Assembly: GCA_009843915.1 (NCBI GenBank)
Contig: VYCM01000026.1
Location: 1 to 64,000 of the forward strand
DNA length: 64,000 nucleotides
Direction of reading: 5' to 3'
DNA from: Acidimicrobiaceae bacterium
GTDB lineage: Bacteria > Actinomycetota > Acidimicrobiia > Acidimicrobiales > Aldehydirespiratoraceae
Positions 56,644-64,000 of this stretch are shown piece after piece; within the stretch, counting starts at the first letter, position 1, and the number at the start of each line of letters is the position of its first letter. Both the position numbers and the translations under genes were made by a program. The notes below the pieces were generated by a model, which worked only from the letters and a program-made list of their open reading frames with translations, did no database searches and was not told the DNA's origin.

Positions 56644-57880
56644 GTATGTCCCTCCAGGGGACGTCCCGGTCGAAGCCGGGCTCTCTCGGCAGGCCCAACA
56701 CGCGCTCGGCCACGTTGTTGCGCATCACCTCGTTGGTGCCCCCGCCGATCGACACCGCGTAGCGCCCCATCAGCTCGTGGCGGGCCCATCGGGCCGGGTC
56801 GCCGGTGTCGGCCACCACGGCCAGGCCGCCGAGTTCGGTGGCCAGGTCACCGCTGCGCCGCTTCGACTCGGCGGCGAACAGCTTCATGATCCCGGGGTCG
56901 ATCGGGGGCGGCTCGCCCCGTCGCACTGCGTTCTGGATGGTCTCGCCCATCCAGCGCTGCATCCGCTCCCGGGCCCAGGCATCGACCAGCCGCTGGCGCA
57001 CCAGAGGGTGGTGGAGGCGGCCGTGGCGCCGGGCCAGCTCCGACAGCGGAGCCACAACGCTCGTTCCCTTGCGGTCGCCGATGAAGGCCGACTCGTTGAG
57101 GAGGACAGTCCGGGCCGGCGCCCATCCGCCGTCGACCTCGCCCACCACGTTGACGGCGGGTACCCGCACATCGTCGAAGAAGACCTCGTTGAAGTGGGCC
57201 GAGCCGTTCATCTGCACCAGCGGTCGGGCCTCGATCCCCGGCGAATCCATCTCGACGAGCAGGAAGGTGATACCCCGGTGCTTGGGCGCGTCGGGGTCGG
57301 TCCGCACGAGCAGGAACCCCCAGTCGCAGAACTGGGCCTGCGAGTTCCACACCTTCTGCCCGTTCACCACGAATTCGTCGCCGTCGCGCTCGGCCCGCAT
57401 GGCCAGCCCGGCCAGATCGCTCCCCGCCCCCGGCTCGCTGAACAGCTGGCAGAAGGCCAGCTCCCCAGACAGCAGACCCGGCACGAATCGGAGCTTCTGC
57501 TGCTCGGAGCCGTGCCGCAGCAGCGTGGGTCCGAGCATGGCGATGGTCGCGCCGATGAACCCGGGCCACTCCTCGTAGCCGGCCGCCACCTCGGAGAAGA
57601 TGCGAGCCTGCCAGGGCTCGCCCCCGCCCCCGCCGTAGTCACCGGGCCACGTGAGACCGGCCCAACCGTGCTCGAACAGCGTGCGTTGCCAGGTCCGCCC
57701 GTTCTGGAAGGACTCCTCAGCCCGAGCCTCGTCGACATAGAGCGGGACTCGCCACAGGTCGTCGTAAGACCGGACGGTGGCGTGGCGGTCGTGCCAGTCC
57801 CGCACCCTGGCCCGGAACTCGGCCTGCGCCGCGGTGTCGTCGGAGCCTCCGGGGTCTTGTTCGGAGCGGTGTCGAACCAC
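56636..57880 (-). CDS. acyl-CoA dehydrogenase
   Basis: CQLFSEPGAGSDLAGLAMRAERDGDEFVVNGQKVWNSQAQ; GGGTNEVMRNNVAERVLGLP. Confidence 0.93.
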   Translation of the reverse strand: MVRHRSEQDPGGSDDTAAQAEFRARVRDWHDRHATVRSYDDLWRVPLYVDEARAEESFQNGRTWQRTLFEHGWAGLTWPGDYGGGGGEPWQARIFSEVAAGYEEWPGFIGATIAMLGPTLLRHGSEQQKLRFVPGLLSGELAFCQLFSEPGAGSDLAGLAMRAERDGDEFVVNGQKVWNSQAQFCDWGFLLVRTDPDAPKHRGITFLLVEMDSPGIEARPLVQMNGSAHFNEVFFDDVRVPAVNVVGEVDGGWAPARTVLLNESAFIGDRKGTSVVAPLSELARRHGRLHHPLVRQRLVDAWARERMQRWMGETIQNAVRRGEPPPIDPGIMKLFAAESKRRSGDLATELGGLAVVADTGDPARWARHELMGRYAVSIGGGTNEVMRNNVAERVLGLPREPGFDRDVPWRDIPR

Positions 57881-57925
57881 GGGCTCCCCTCGTTGACGCT
57901 TGGCGGACCGTTACCCTCTGCACCC

Positions 57926-58723
57926 GTGTCGGAAGTGCACCGCGAACGCTACGGCGTGAGCGACGACGAGGTCGATATCGAGCGGATCCGTCTGGCCAAG
58001 CTGGCCGAATTTCTCGACCCGGGAACCTTCCGACTTCTCACCCGGGTCGGCGTCGAGCCCGGCATGCACGTGCTGGAGCTGGGAGCGGGCACCGGCAGCG
58101 TCTCGGCGTGGCTGGCCGAGCAGGTCGGCCCCGGCGGCAGGGTCATGTCGACCGACATCGACCTCCGCTTCCATGCGTCCATGCCCTCCAACGTGATTGT
58201 GCGCCAGCACGACGCATCCCGCGATCGGCTGCCGGCCGGGCACTTTCACCTGGTCCACGCACGGGCGGTGATCCAACACATACCCGAACGCGTCGAGGTG
58301 CTGGCCCGGCTCAACGAGGCACTGCGACCGGGCGGGGCCATGGTGATCGAGGACGGCGCCATGGCCGAGTTCGTCGAGCAGGCCCTTCCTGAGCCCCTCG
58401 GCTCGATTCACCGCATGGTGGCCAGTGCTTCGACTTCACCGTGGCGAGATCCCAACGCGGGAGTGCGTGTCCTGGGATGGATGCGGGATCTGGGTCTCGA
58501 GGACCTGGACGCGATCGGCAGGGTGAGGATCATGCGTCCCCATGAGGCGAGCGGGGAATGGTGGTTCCTCGCCCTGGAGCGGGCCGTGCCGCGGCTCGTT
58601 GAGGCGGGAGCCGTGGCGGAGCCGGACGCAGCCACCGCCCTGGCGCAGATGCGGGAGCCGGGATTCGCCATGCTCGGGCCAACGTCAATAGCCACCATCG
58701 GGCGCAAGCCCGCCATCACCTAG
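57926..58723 (+). CDS. SAM-dependent class I methyltransferase
   Basis: HVLELGAGTGSVSAWLAEQVGPGGRVMSTDID; GTG start 8 nt after TACCCT. Confidence 0.88.
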   Translation: MSEVHRERYGVSDDEVDIERIRLAKLAEFLDPGTFRLLTRVGVEPGMHVLELGAGTGSVSAWLAEQVGPGGRVMSTDIDLRFHASMPSNVIVRQHDASRDRLPAGHFHLVHARAVIQHIPERVEVLARLNEALRPGGAMVIEDGAMAEFVEQALPEPLGSIHRMVASASTSPWRDPNAGVRVLGWMRDLGLEDLDAIGRVRIMRPHEASGEWWFLALERAVPRLVEAGAVAEPDAATALAQMREPGFAMLGPTSIATIGRKPAIT

Positions 58724-58734
58724 GAGCGTCCCCT

Positions 58735-59838
58735 GTGAAGTTCGCCATGTTCTATGAGATACCGGTGGCCCGGCCCTGGTCGCGCCAGAGTGAGCATCAG
58801 GCCTACCAGGAGGTGGTGGAGCAGGTGCGCCTGGGAGACCAGGTCGGGTTCCACTCGGTGTGGACGGTGGAGCACCACTTCCTGGAGGAGTTCTCGCACT
58901 GCTCAAATCCCGAGGTGCTCTACGGCCATCTCGCGGCAGTCACCGAGAACCTGCGGCTCGGCTACGGCGTACGGCTCATGCCGAAGCCCTACAACCACCC
59001 GGTGCGCACGGCCGAGTCGGTGGCCGTGCTCGACCTGCTCTCGAACGGCCGGGTGGAGCTGGGCACGGGCCGCTCGGCCACCCGGGCCGAGCTGGAGGGT
59101 TTCGGCATCCACCCGAGCGAGACCCGGGCCATGTGGCGCGAGGCCCTGGAGATGACCGTGGCCGCCATGACCAGCGACGAGCTGGAATGGGACGGGCACT
59201 ACTGGCAGATGCCGCCTCGCCGGGTGCTGCCCAAGCCGCTGCAGTCGCCGCACCCCCCGCTGTGGGCCGCGACCAGCTCCGACGGCGGGCACCGCATGAT
59301 CGGGGAGGCGGGCCTGGGGCTGCTGTCGTTCTCGGTGGGCACACCCCCCGAGGAGCTGGCCCGGCGCATCGCCATCTACCGGGAGGGCATCGCCGCATGC
59401 ACCGACCCGATCGGGCGGTTCGTGAACGACCAGGCCGCCACCTTCACCATGGTCAATGTGGCGCCGACGGTGGCCGAGGCGGTCGACGTGGCCGCCGAAT
59501 CGTTCGAGTGGTACCCCAAGACGGGAGCCCGCCTGATCGGGTCGGTGGCCCAGTGGCTGCGGCAGATGGAGGACGAGCTGGGCACCTACGACTATCTGGG
59601 CCGGACCGCGGACCATGTCGAGGACGGCTCGATCGAGCACCTCACTATGGACTACCTGCTGGAGACCAACGCATGCGTCTGCGGCGATCCCGAACGGGCC
59701 ATCGAGATGTTCCGGGCCTATGAGGCCACCGGCTGCGACATGGTGTTCTGCTTGTTCAACCCGTACAAGGTGCCCCACGACAAGGTCATGCAGACCATCG
59801 AGCTGATCGGCACGAAGGTGATCCCGGAGTTCGGGTGA
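58735..59838 (+). CDS. LLM-class (luciferase-like) flavin-dependent oxidoreductase
   Basis: GFHSVWTVEHHFLEEFSHCSNPEVLYGHLAAVTENLRLGYGV; GRVELGTGRSATRAELEGFGI. Confidence 0.93.
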   Translation: MKFAMFYEIPVARPWSRQSEHQAYQEVVEQVRLGDQVGFHSVWTVEHHFLEEFSHCSNPEVLYGHLAAVTENLRLGYGVRLMPKPYNHPVRTAESVAVLDLLSNGRVELGTGRSATRAELEGFGIHPSETRAMWREALEMTVAAMTSDELEWDGHYWQMPPRRVLPKPLQSPHPPLWAATSSDGGHRMIGEAGLGLLSFSVGTPPEELARRIAIYREGIAACTDPIGRFVNDQAATFTMVNVAPTVAEAVDVAAESFEWYPKTGARLIGSVAQWLRQMEDELGTYDYLGRTADHVEDGSIEHLTMDYLLETNACVCGDPERAIEMFRAYEATGCDMVFCLFNPYKVPHDKVMQTIELIGTKVIPEFG

Positions 59839-59890
59839 CCGGCGTCGAAGGCATAATCAATAGAGGCACGAGCGCTTGGAGGAGAGTCGA

Positions 59891-61042
59891 ATGGGTGAGG
59901 CATACATAATCGACGCCGTCCGAACCCCAACCGGACGCCGCGGCGGCGGGCTGTCCGAGGTGCATCCCGCCGACCTCGGGGCGGCCGCCATCAAGGCGCT
60001 GCTGCGCCGCACGGGCGTCGACCCCTTGGCTGTCGAGGACGTGATCTTCGGCAACCTCGACAACGTCGGCCCCAACGCGGGCGACATCGCCCGCACCTCC
60101 TGGCTGGCCGCGGGCCTGCCCGAGGCGGTTCCCGGCGTCACGGTCGATCGCCAGTGCGGCTCGGGCCAGCAGGCAGTCAGCTTCGCGGCCATGGGCGTCA
60201 TGGCCGGGGTGAACGACCTGGTGGTGGCGGGCGGTGTGCAGAACATGTCCATGGTGCCCATCGGAACCGCGCTGATCGCGGCCGAGCCTCTGGGCCACGC
60301 CGATCCGTTCACCGGCTCGCAGGGATGGGTGCAGCGCTACGGCACCCAGGAGGTGTCGCAGTTCCGGGGCGCCGAGATGATCGCCGAGAAGTGGGACTTC
60401 AGCCGGGCCGACCTGGAGGCCTACGCGCTGGAGAGCCACCGCCGGGCCATCCAGGCCATCGACGAGGGGCGCTTCGTCGCCGAGATCGAACCGGTCGCCG
60501 GCGTGACCACCGACGAGGGTCCCCGCCGCGACACCTCCCTGGAGAGGATGCAGTCGCTGCCGCCGCTCACCGAGGGCGGGCGGCTCACGGCGGCGGTCTC
60601 CAGCCAGATCAGCGACGGGGCGGCCGCGCTCCTGGTGGCCTCCGAGAGGGCCGTGGAGCAGCGCGGACTGGAGCCCAGAGCCCGCATCCACCACATATCG
60701 GTGCGGGGTGACGACCCGATCTACATGCTGACCGGCCCCATCCCGGCCACCGCCTACGCGCTGGAGCGCACCGGCATGGCCATCGACGACTTCGACCTGT
60801 TCGAGTGCAACGAGGCGTTCGCGCCGGTGCCGATGGCCTGGATGCACGAGCACGACATCCCCCACTCCAAGGTCAACGTCAACGGCGGGGCCATCGCGCT
60901 CGGCCATCCGCTGGGCTGCACCGGGGCCAAGCTGATGACCACCCTGCTGCACGAGCTGGAGCGCACCGGCGGACGTTGGGGCCTGCAGACGATGTGCGAG
61001 GGCGGCGGCCAGGCCAACGTCACCATCATCGAGCGCGTGTGA
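59891..61042 (+). CDS. acetyl-CoA acetyltransferase (thiolase)
   Basis: VDRQCGSGQQAVSFAA; NVNGGAIALGHPLGCTGAKL; MCEGGGQANVTIIERV. Confidence 0.94.
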   Translation: MGEAYIIDAVRTPTGRRGGGLSEVHPADLGAAAIKALLRRTGVDPLAVEDVIFGNLDNVGPNAGDIARTSWLAAGLPEAVPGVTVDRQCGSGQQAVSFAAMGVMAGVNDLVVAGGVQNMSMVPIGTALIAAEPLGHADPFTGSQGWVQRYGTQEVSQFRGAEMIAEKWDFSRADLEAYALESHRRAIQAIDEGRFVAEIEPVAGVTTDEGPRRDTSLERMQSLPPLTEGGRLTAAVSSQISDGAAALLVASERAVEQRGLEPRARIHHISVRGDDPIYMLTGPIPATAYALERTGMAIDDFDLFECNEAFAPVPMAWMHEHDIPHSKVNVNGGAIALGHPLGCTGAKLMTTLLHELERTGGRWGLQTMCEGGGQANVTIIERV

Positions 61043-61851
61043 GCGACCTGGACCCCGGGACGCGGGACCGCTCCGGGGTGAGCGGCCTGGCGCAGGACAA
61101 GGTGGTGCTGGTCACCGGTGCGGCCGGTGGCATCGGCCGGGCCGCGGCGCTGCAATTCGCCGCGCAGGGCGCGGCCCACGTCGTGGTGGCCGACATCGAC
61201 GCCGAGGGCGCGCTCGCCACGGCCGCCGCCATCATGGAGGCCTCGCAGGAACCTGCAGGAGCCTCAGCCGTGGCCGTCGACGTGACCGACGAGGCCGCCG
61301 TCATCTCGATGGTGGACGGGATCGTCGACGATCACGGCCGTCTAGACATCGCCTTCAACAATGCCGGGATCGCGGACCAGATGTCTGAGTTCCACCATCT
61401 CGACAAGGCTCGCTGGGACCGCATGATCGCAGTCAACTTGAGCAGCGTGTTCCTGTGCATGAAGCACGAGTTGCGCCACATGGCCGAACAGGGCGGCGGC
61501 GCCATCGTCAACACTTCGTCGGGAGCGGGGGTGGTGGCCGCTCCGGGCCAGCCCCACTACACCGCGGCCAAGCACGGTGTGGTCGGGCTGACCAAGGCGG
61601 CCGCCCAGGAGTACGCCCGGCGGGGTATCAGGGTCAACGCCGTGCTGCCGGGCTCCACCGACACTCCCATGATACGGCGCTTCATCGGCGACAACGCCGA
61701 GATCGCCAAGATGATCGCGGCCACCAACATCGGCGGCCGGATGCTCACCCCGGACGAGGTGGCCGAGACGGCGGTGTGGCTGGCCTCCGACGCAGCCAGC
61801 ATGGTCAACGGCCAGTCGCTGATCGTCGACGGCGGCGGACTCGTTCGCTGA
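61039..61851 (+). CDS. short-chain dehydrogenase/reductase
   Basis: LVTGAAGGIGRAAAL, FNNAGIAD, YTAAKHGVVGLTKAAAQEYARRGIRVNAVLPG; GTG start overlaps upstream stop. Confidence 0.93.
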   Translation: MSDLDPGTRDRSGVSGLAQDKVVLVTGAAGGIGRAAALQFAAQGAAHVVVADIDAEGALATAAAIMEASQEPAGASAVAVDVTDEAAVISMVDGIVDDHGRLDIAFNNAGIADQMSEFHHLDKARWDRMIAVNLSSVFLCMKHELRHMAEQGGGAIVNTSSGAGVVAAPGQPHYTAAKHGVVGLTKAAAQEYARRGIRVNAVLPGSTDTPMIRRFIGDNAEIAKMIAATNIGGRMLTPDEVAETAVWLASDAASMVNGQSLIVDGGGLVR

Positions 61852-61863
61852 GGTCGGGCGGAG

Positions 61864-62343
61864 TCAGGTCAGGGCGATGTCAACCCGGCGCGACGCCTCG
61901 TCCTCGGTCACGTCGAGCGCGAACGACAGCTCCGAGACCAGCACGCTGCGGGCGGTGTTGTAGAGCGTCTTCTCGCCGGCGGAGAGCCCCTTGGCCCGCT
62001 CCCGCAGGGCCAGGTTGCGCACCACCTCGGCCACCTGGTACACGTCGCCCGACTTGAGCTTCTCCTGGTGGTTCTTGTAGCGCCGCGACCAGTTGGCGGG
62101 CTCGCGCACATCACGGCGGGCCAGTACCTCGAAGAGGTCGTCCACGTCCTCGGTGCTGATGGGCCAGCGCATCCCGACGTCCTCGGCCCTGTCGGCGGGC
62201 ACGGCCACGGTCATCTCGCCGTGGGTCATGCGCAGCACGAGATAGTCCTGCTCCTCGCCGAAGGCGGTGCGCTTCTCCAGCCTCACAATCTCAGCGGCAC
62301 CGTGATGCGGGTACACAACCCGATCACCGACCTTGAAGCTCAC
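61864..62343 (-). CDS. carD: CarD-family transcriptional regulator
   Basis: VSFKVGDRVVYPHHGAAEIVRLEKR...; ANWSRRYKNHQEKLKSGDVYQVAEVVRNLALRERAKGLSAGEK. Confidence 0.93.
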   Translation of the reverse strand: MSFKVGDRVVYPHHGAAEIVRLEKRTAFGEEQDYLVLRMTHGEMTVAVPADRAEDVGMRWPISTEDVDDLFEVLARRDVREPANWSRRYKNHQEKLKSGDVYQVAEVVRNLALRERAKGLSAGEKTLYNTARSVLVSELSFALDVTEDEASRRVDIALT

Positions 62344-62350
62344 TCTGTGG

Positions 62351-62356
62351 ATTCTA
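62351..62356 (-). promoter_or_regulatory. putative -10 (TAGAAT) for leaderless carD
   Basis: 7 nt upstream of GTG 62343; repeat D ends 19 nt upstream of it. Confidence 0.5.
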
Positions 62357-62375
62357 CCGCCCGCTCGGTCGTGTT

Positions 62376-62466
62376 TCCGCTCCTGTTCGCTTTGCTCACG
62401 GGCCGCTCGGGCCACGGCCTCGCCCGTATGGACCGGATTCGCCCGCCGACCCGCTCGGCCTCTCTA
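62376..62466 (-). repeat. dispersed repeat copy D (diverged)
   Basis: Reverse complement TAGAGAGGCCGAGCGGGT...GCGAGGCCGTGGCCCGAGCGGCCCGTGAGCAAAGCGAACAGGAGCGGA. Confidence 0.88.
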
Positions 62467-63675
62467 GCGCGGCTCGACTGTCGTACCCAGGAAGGCGAGG
62501 GCGGAGGCGGTCCTTCGAGCGGAGTCCTGGAGCAGCCCCGGATCGCGACCGGTGTCGCGCAGCACGTCGACGATCTCGAAGTTAGAGCGATCCACCCAGG
62601 TGGGGGTGTGGGCGATCCCGGTGACCGACCACCGGCCGGTGGCCTCGTCCTCGGTCACCGTGAGATGGATGATCACGCCGTCCTCGGTGGGCAGCGGGCA
62701 TTCGGTGCAGGTCTCCGGGGACTGGTTCGACAGGAAGTTCCCCAACCCGTAGACGATGAACTCCCCGCCGATCTCGACTACCGGCTGCACCATGTGGGCG
62801 TGGTGGCCGAGGATCAGGTCGATGTCGGGGGAGGCCAGCAAGCGGGGCCCGAGTCCGACCTGCAGTTCGTCGAGCTCGCTGGTGTAGTTGGTGCCCCAAT
62901 GCATTGACAGCATCACGAAGTCGGCGCCAGCGGACCGTGCCCTCCGGGCCTCGTCGAGGATGGTCGCCTCGTCGATGACGTTGGACAGGTAGGACTCGTC
63001 GGGATCGAGCTTTCTGTTGGTGAAGCCGTAGGTGTACGAGAGGTGCGCGATGGTGGCGTCGCCCGCCTCGATCAGCGTGACCTGGTCGCGGGCTTCCGGT
63101 GAGAGGGCCATGCCGGCGTGGGCCACCTGGACCTGATCGAGGGCGCCGATGGTGCCCACGATCCCGTCGCGCCCGGCGTCGGTGGCGTGGTTGGAGGCGA
63201 GCGAGCAGGTGTCGTATCCGGCGTAGGCGATCGCGTCGGCCAGCTCCCTGGGCACGAGGAACGCGGGGAAGTAGGAGAGGTTGGCGTTGTTGGGCGACAT
63301 CGGGCTCTCCACGTGGCACACGGCCAGGTCTGCTTGGCCGAGGATCGGCGCGACACTCGAGAACATCGGCGCGAAGTCCCAGCCGTCGGCGGTGCGAGCC
63401 GCGTCGGCAACCGACTCATGGATGAGCAGGTCGCCGGTGGCCGCGATCGTGAAGGAAGACGGACCGTCGTCCACCGCCGCGGTGACGGTTGGTCCCTCGG
63501 CGGCGACCGGTGGGCTTGCGGACGGGGTGGTTGCGGTCTCGGCTGGTGCGGGCTCTGGCGGGGCAGCCGTGTCGGAGCCGTCATCGTCCAGTGCGATCGA
63601 TGCCGCCGCGCCGCCTACGAGCAGGACGAACAGCACCCAGGCCACCCCCCGCTCCAACGGCGATCGCGGCTCCAT
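62464..63675 (-). CDS. CapA-family protein (poly-gamma-glutamate synthesis/metallophosphatase-like), N-terminal TM
   Basis: FTIAATGDLLIHESVADAA, SNHATDAG, SMHWGTNYTSE, DLILGHHAHMVQPV. Confidence 0.9.
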   Translation of the reverse strand: MEPRSPLERGVAWVLFVLLVGGAAASIALDDDGSDTAAPPEPAPAETATTPSASPPVAAEGPTVTAAVDDGPSSFTIAATGDLLIHESVADAARTADGWDFAPMFSSVAPILGQADLAVCHVESPMSPNNANLSYFPAFLVPRELADAIAYAGYDTCSLASNHATDAGRDGIVGTIGALDQVQVAHAGMALSPEARDQVTLIEAGDATIAHLSYTYGFTNRKLDPDESYLSNVIDEATILDEARRARSAGADFVMLSMHWGTNYTSELDELQVGLGPRLLASPDIDLILGHHAHMVQPVVEIGGEFIVYGLGNFLSNQSPETCTECPLPTEDGVIIHLTVTEDEATGRWSVTGIAHTPTWVDRSNFEIVDVLRDTGRDPGLLQDSARRTASALAFLGTTVEPR

Positions 63676-63691
63676 GACTGTTCGGGTCGCC

Positions 63692-64000
63692 TCAGGCCGT
63701 GCCGATGTCGGAGCGCAGGCCCCGGCCTGCGGGCTGAACGGCGGTGAAGCCGTCGGGCGATCGGGCCACCCGGCCTTCGACCACCACCCATTGGATGCCT
63801 GCGGACTCCTGCGCGGGGTCGGCGATCGTGGACCGGTCGGTGACAGTGGCCGGATCGAACACGGTGATGTCGGCGTCGGCGCCGATGCTGAGCCGACCCT
63901 TGCGCAGCAGGGCCGGGCAGCGGCCCTCGAGCAGGCGGGCCGGCTGGATGGTCATCTTGGCGAGTGCGGTGGGGAGGTCGAGAACCTGCCGCTCGCGCAC
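63692..64000 (-). CDS. amidohydrolase (N-acyl-D-amino-acid deacylase/dihydroorotase-like) C-terminus, truncated by window end
   Basis: QPARLLEGRCPALLRKGRLSIGADADITVFDPATVTD. Confidence 0.75.
   Translation of the reverse strand: MRERQVLDLPTALAKMTIQPARLLEGRCPALLRKGRLSIGADADITVFDPATVTDRSTIADPAQESAGIQWVVVEGRVARSPDGFTAVQPAGRGLRSDIGTA

Overview
High-GC (actinobacterial-looking; lineage not verifiable here) chromosomal window, densely coding, with no transposase, integrase, phage module or CRISPR array seen. About 53 CDS are supported. They include citrate synthase, aconitase, Ddl/MurF, two M23 peptidases, a DUF35/Ltp-type thiolase-like set, ThiN, a PBP4-type peptidase, ABC exporters, tandem CorC/CNNM proteins, FabI, MshC, ThrS, HIT, a xanthine-dehydrogenase-like molybdo-flavoenzyme, acyl-CoA dehydrogenases, a CadI-like protein, CarD and CapA. 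There are two tRNAs: Val-CAC and Pro-TGG. The strongest candidate for an undescribed system is ~38.2-56.6 kb. At its core is a contiguous + strand operon (47.67-56.64 kb): divergent adenosine deaminase-like protein, BMP/nucleoside-type ABC transporter, Rieske oxygenase, adenine deaminase-like protein, and a second oxygenase that has lost its Rieske domain but keeps the non-heme iron site. It is flanked by two more amidohydrolases and an XDH-like enzyme, suggesting uptake and oxidative catabolism of a modified purine or nucleoside. Non-coding highlights: (i) four tandem ~70-bp hairpin units filling the divergent ddl/murF intergenic region; (ii) a dispersed repeat with a 49-bp core, identical in three copies and near-identical in a fourth, abutting stop codons and promoters; (iii) a 24-bp divergent fabI/mshC intergenic region with overlapping -10 boxes; (iv) an XDH-like operon starting 8 nt after a tRNA-Pro; (v) widespread leaderless-promoter architecture. 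All homology calls are from reading motifs; no database search was run.
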